This document shows, piece by piece, positions 7,190 to 9,101 of a DNA stretch of 9,101 nt. The translations under genes were made by a program, and so were the position numbers. The DNA comes from Chlamydiota bacterium. GTDB lineage: Bacteria > Chlamydiota > Chlamydiia > Chlamydiales > Simkaniaceae. The DNA is taken from assembly GCA_021772295.1 (NCBI GenBank), contig JAJFMG010000062.1, positions 1 to 9,101 on the forward strand. Direction: 5' to 3'. How positions within the stretch are numbered: position 1 is the first letter of the stretch; each line of letters opens with the position of its first letter. The notes below the pieces were generated by a model. The model did not search any database and was not told where the DNA came from. It saw only the letters and a program-made list of their open reading frames with translations.

Positions 7190-8479
7190 ATGGAAACATA
7201 TCATATCGGAAAAACAAGAAGTATTTGCATCTATATTTTAGCGGCAATATTTTTATTTTATGAAATGGCTCTGCAAGTATCACCAAGTGTCATGACAAAT
7301 GATTTGATGAAAAGTTTTGGCATTGGAGCACAAGGTCTTGGGATCATGGCAGCCTTTTATTTTTATTCTTATACGATAATGCAATTACCAGCAGGACTTT
7401 TATTTGATCGCTTCGGTCCAAGGAAGCTAATCACACTTGCATCGATTATTTGCGCTATGGGAGCATTTTTCTTTGCGATGACCCACTCTGCAATGTATGC
7501 ATCATTGGGGCGTTTTTTGATGGGGTTCGGATCCTCATTTGCATTTATTGGAGTACTCTCAGTTGCCGCAAGATTTTTTAGACCTTCGCTGTTTGCCTTT
7601 TTAGTTGGTATTGCGCAGTTTTTAGCAGCCTTTGGCGCAATGGGAGGTGAGCTTCCCCTTGCCTACTTTGTTAATCACTTTGGATGGAAAGAAGTTATGA
7701 TTTTTCTTGGAGTCATTGGGCTTGTCATTGGCCTTCTTGCTCTTTTAGTAATTCGAGATTTCAAATCTAAAGATCAACAGTTGCACCACCATGAAAACAA
7801 ACAACCTATCTTTGCAAGTATAGCTGGAATATTAAAAAGCTCACAAAATGGTTTTATTGCCATTTATGCATTTGCTCTTTGGGCCCCTGTTGCAATTTTT
7901 GCAGCACTTTGGGGAGTCCCGTACCTAATGGAAAGATATAAAATCACCAACACAAAAGCTGCATTTGCTTGTGGCATGATCTGGCTTGGAATAGCCATAA
8001 CATCACCCTTTATTGGATGGCTGTCAGATTTCATTGGAAAGCGCAAAGGGTTGCTTATTATTTGCTCGAGTTTAGGTCTTGTTTCAACGGGTGTTTTTCT
8101 CTATGTTCCAAATATTTCTTTTCCTTTATGTTTAATTCTTCTCTTTTTATTTGGTGTAGCCTCATCAGGACAAATTCTTTCCTTTGCCTTAGTAAAAGAT
8201 AATAATAGACCCTCTGATATGTCAGCAGCAGTTGGATTTAATAATATGGCTGTTGTGATTGGTGGAGCGCTGTTTCAGCCCCTTGTTGGAATCTTACTTG
8301 GAATATTTTGGGATGGAAAAATGAGCGGATCAATCCCTATCTATTCGATAGAAAATTTTCACATCTCACTAAGCCTTGTCCCCATTTGTTTTTTAATAGG
8401 GACTATAGCAGCTCTATTTTTAATAAAAGAGACCAACTGCAAGCCTAAATTTGATCAATACTCAGATCACTTAATGTGA
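7190..8479 (+). CDS. MFS transporter (second of a tandem pair)
   Basis: This 429-residue, roughly 12-helix major facilitator is alignable with its upstream neighbour over its whole length with almost no gaps, about half the residues being identical by eye. Motif A is canonical here: GLLFDRFGPRKLI (69-81). The second-half counterpart is GWLSDFIGKRK (276-286). The same central loop FKSKDQQLHHHENK (191-204) and C-terminal IKETNC plus DHLM tail are kept. It starts at ATG 7190 with only a weak AAGAG (7176-7180) 9 bases before, then a T7 run directly before the start codon. The 68-bp gap from the first copy is mostly filled by the perfect inverted repeat. Role: inner-membrane secondary transport of an unknown solute. 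The complete motif A suggests this copy keeps the standard gating network, while the first copy may have diverged. The gene is convergent with pgi, 26 bp apart. Confidence 0.87.
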   Translation: METYHIGKTRSICIYILAAIFLFYEMALQVSPSVMTNDLMKSFGIGAQGLGIMAAFYFYSYTIMQLPAGLLFDRFGPRKLITLASIICAMGAFFFAMTHSAMYASLGRFLMGFGSSFAFIGVLSVAARFFRPSLFAFLVGIAQFLAAFGAMGGELPLAYFVNHFGWKEVMIFLGVIGLVIGLLALLVIRDFKSKDQQLHHHENKQPIFASIAGILKSSQNGFIAIYAFALWAPVAIFAALWGVPYLMERYKITNTKAAFACGMIWLGIAITSPFIGWLSDFIGKRKGLLIICSSLGLVSTGVFLYVPNISFPLCLILLFLFGVASSGQILSFALVKDNNRPSDMSAAVGFNNMAVVIGGALFQPLVGILLGIFWDGKMSGSIPIYSIENFHISLSLVPICFLIGTIAALFLIKETNCKPKFDQYSDHLM

Positions 8480-8505
8480 AGCTAAAAAAAACAGAAACAA
8501 ACATA

Positions 8506-9101
8506 CTAATCTATTTTGTTTAAATGGTTTAAAAATGAACTCCCTAGTGGAAATGCCTTTTCAAGTGTTTTACCAGACTTAGATGAAGCAAAAATATCAA
8601 TAATTTGATTTGCTAAGACTTTACCAAGCTGCACACCTTCTTGATCAAAAGAGTTTATATTCCAAATAAAACCCTGGAAGGCGATTTTATTCTCATAATA
8701 GGAAAGGATAGCCCCCATGGTATATGCATCTAATACTTTGGCAAATAAGACTCTATTGGGTCGATTACCAGGGAAATTTTTGTTTGGATTTTCATTTTGA
8801 TCCCCTTTTGCAAGTCCAATAGATTGAGCAAAGAGGTTAGAAAGTAATTTTTCTTGAGAGTTTGTACCTTTGAATTCCAGATCCTTTTGATATTGAGAGT
8901 CTCTAAAACCAACAAACTCAATCGGAACAGTTCCTGTTCCTTGATGTAATAGCTGATAAAAGGAGTGCTGTCCATTGGTTCCAACTTCTCCCCAAATCAC
9001 AGGTCCAGTTTGAAAATCAACTCTTTGCCCTTGTTTATCTATTTGCTTTCCATTTGACTCCATATCACATTGTTGTAAATGAGCTGGAAAACGAAGCATT
9101 G
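8506..9101 (-). CDS. pgi: Glucose-6-phosphate isomerase, C-terminal part (cut by window edge)
   Basis: The 198-residue reading is the C-terminal third of phosphoglucose isomerase, which interconverts glucose 6-phosphate and fructose 6-phosphate in the cytoplasm. The frame continues past the right window edge. The Met codon at 9099-9097 is internal, because the residues after it (LQQCDMESNGK) belong to the middle of the enzyme. Visible motifs are TGPVIWGEVGTNGQH, whose Glu is the expected catalytic base; NLFAQ; FPGNRP; and the second Pgi signature GFIWNINSFDQEGVQLGK, whose final Lys is an active-site residue. The usual Glu of GVE is Gln here, which the family tolerates. The region aligned with the ring-opening His of animal and E. 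coli enzymes (GFRDSQYQKD) shows no His, and the loop after it is longer. This wording recalls chlamydial and related bacterial Pgi. The stop is TAG at 8508-8506; no clear terminator follows. Confidence 0.93.
   Translation of the reverse strand, partial: MLRFPAHLQQCDMESNGKQIDKQGQRVDFQTGPVIWGEVGTNGQHSFYQLLHQGTGTVPIEFVGFRDSQYQKDLEFKGTNSQEKLLSNLFAQSIGLAKGDQNENPNKNFPGNRPNRVLFAKVLDAYTMGAILSYYENKIAFQGFIWNINSFDQEGVQLGKVLANQIIDIFASSKSGKTLEKAFPLGSSFLNHLNKID

Noticed and set aside
8495..8521. Hairpin AAACAAA / TTTGTTT between the second MFS gene and pgi as a shared terminator
   Set aside because: It is only 7 bp with one G-C pair and a 13-nt loop, and the right arm lies inside the pgi coding end. Too weak to call.
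8506..9099. A complete short gene starting at the Met at 9099
   Set aside because: The sequence is mid-protein Pgi, so the Met is internal and the gene runs off the window.

Overview
The window is AT-rich, densely coding bacterial chromosome. It carries no tRNA, rRNA, CRISPR, transposase or phage gene that I could recognise. The best hint of origin is the glucose-6-phosphate isomerase fragment at the right end. Its wording (ESNGK near the start, WNINSFDQEGVQLGK near the end) recalls Pgi of chlamydiae and related bacteria. The AT-rich composition and several transporters also fit a host-associated bacterium such as an environmental (Parachlamydia-like) chlamydia. That placement comes from memory of families, not from a search, and is tentative.

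Layout. (1) Positions 1-735, + strand: the 3' part of an unrecognised gene whose start lies left of the window. (2) Positions 736-952: a non-coding convergent gap with one plausible terminator. (3) Positions 953-3625, - strand: a complete 890-residue GH63-type glucosidase (MGH1-like family). (4) Positions 3626-3723: a short divergent promoter region with an 8-bp inverted repeat. (5) Positions 3724-8479, + strand: four closely spaced genes, probably co-transcribed. They encode a zinc-dependent archaeal-type glucose 1-dehydrogenase, an EamA/DMT 10-TM transporter, and two tandem paralogous MFS transporters. (6) Positions 8506-9101, - strand: the C-terminal third of Pgi, convergent with the second MFS gene and cut by the window edge.

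A working model is that the region handles glucose. The glucosidase would release glucose from a small glucoside or oligosaccharide in the cytoplasm. The divergently transcribed dehydrogenase would oxidise it to gluconolactone with NAD(P)H production, and Pgi sits in central sugar-phosphate metabolism next door. The DMT and MFS carriers could move the sugars or acids involved, but their substrates cannot be read from sequence. Only the enzyme family assignments are firm; the pathway link is inference from gene order.

The most unusual non-coding element is a perfect 18-bp inverted repeat with an 8-nt loop that swallows the stop codon of the first MFS gene and lies 29 bp before the second. I found no clearly new multi-gene system. 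The candidates worth a second look are that palindrome, the divergent glucosidase/dehydrogenase pair, the tandem MFS duplication with a conserved His-rich loop, and the unrecognised Cys-rich partial gene.
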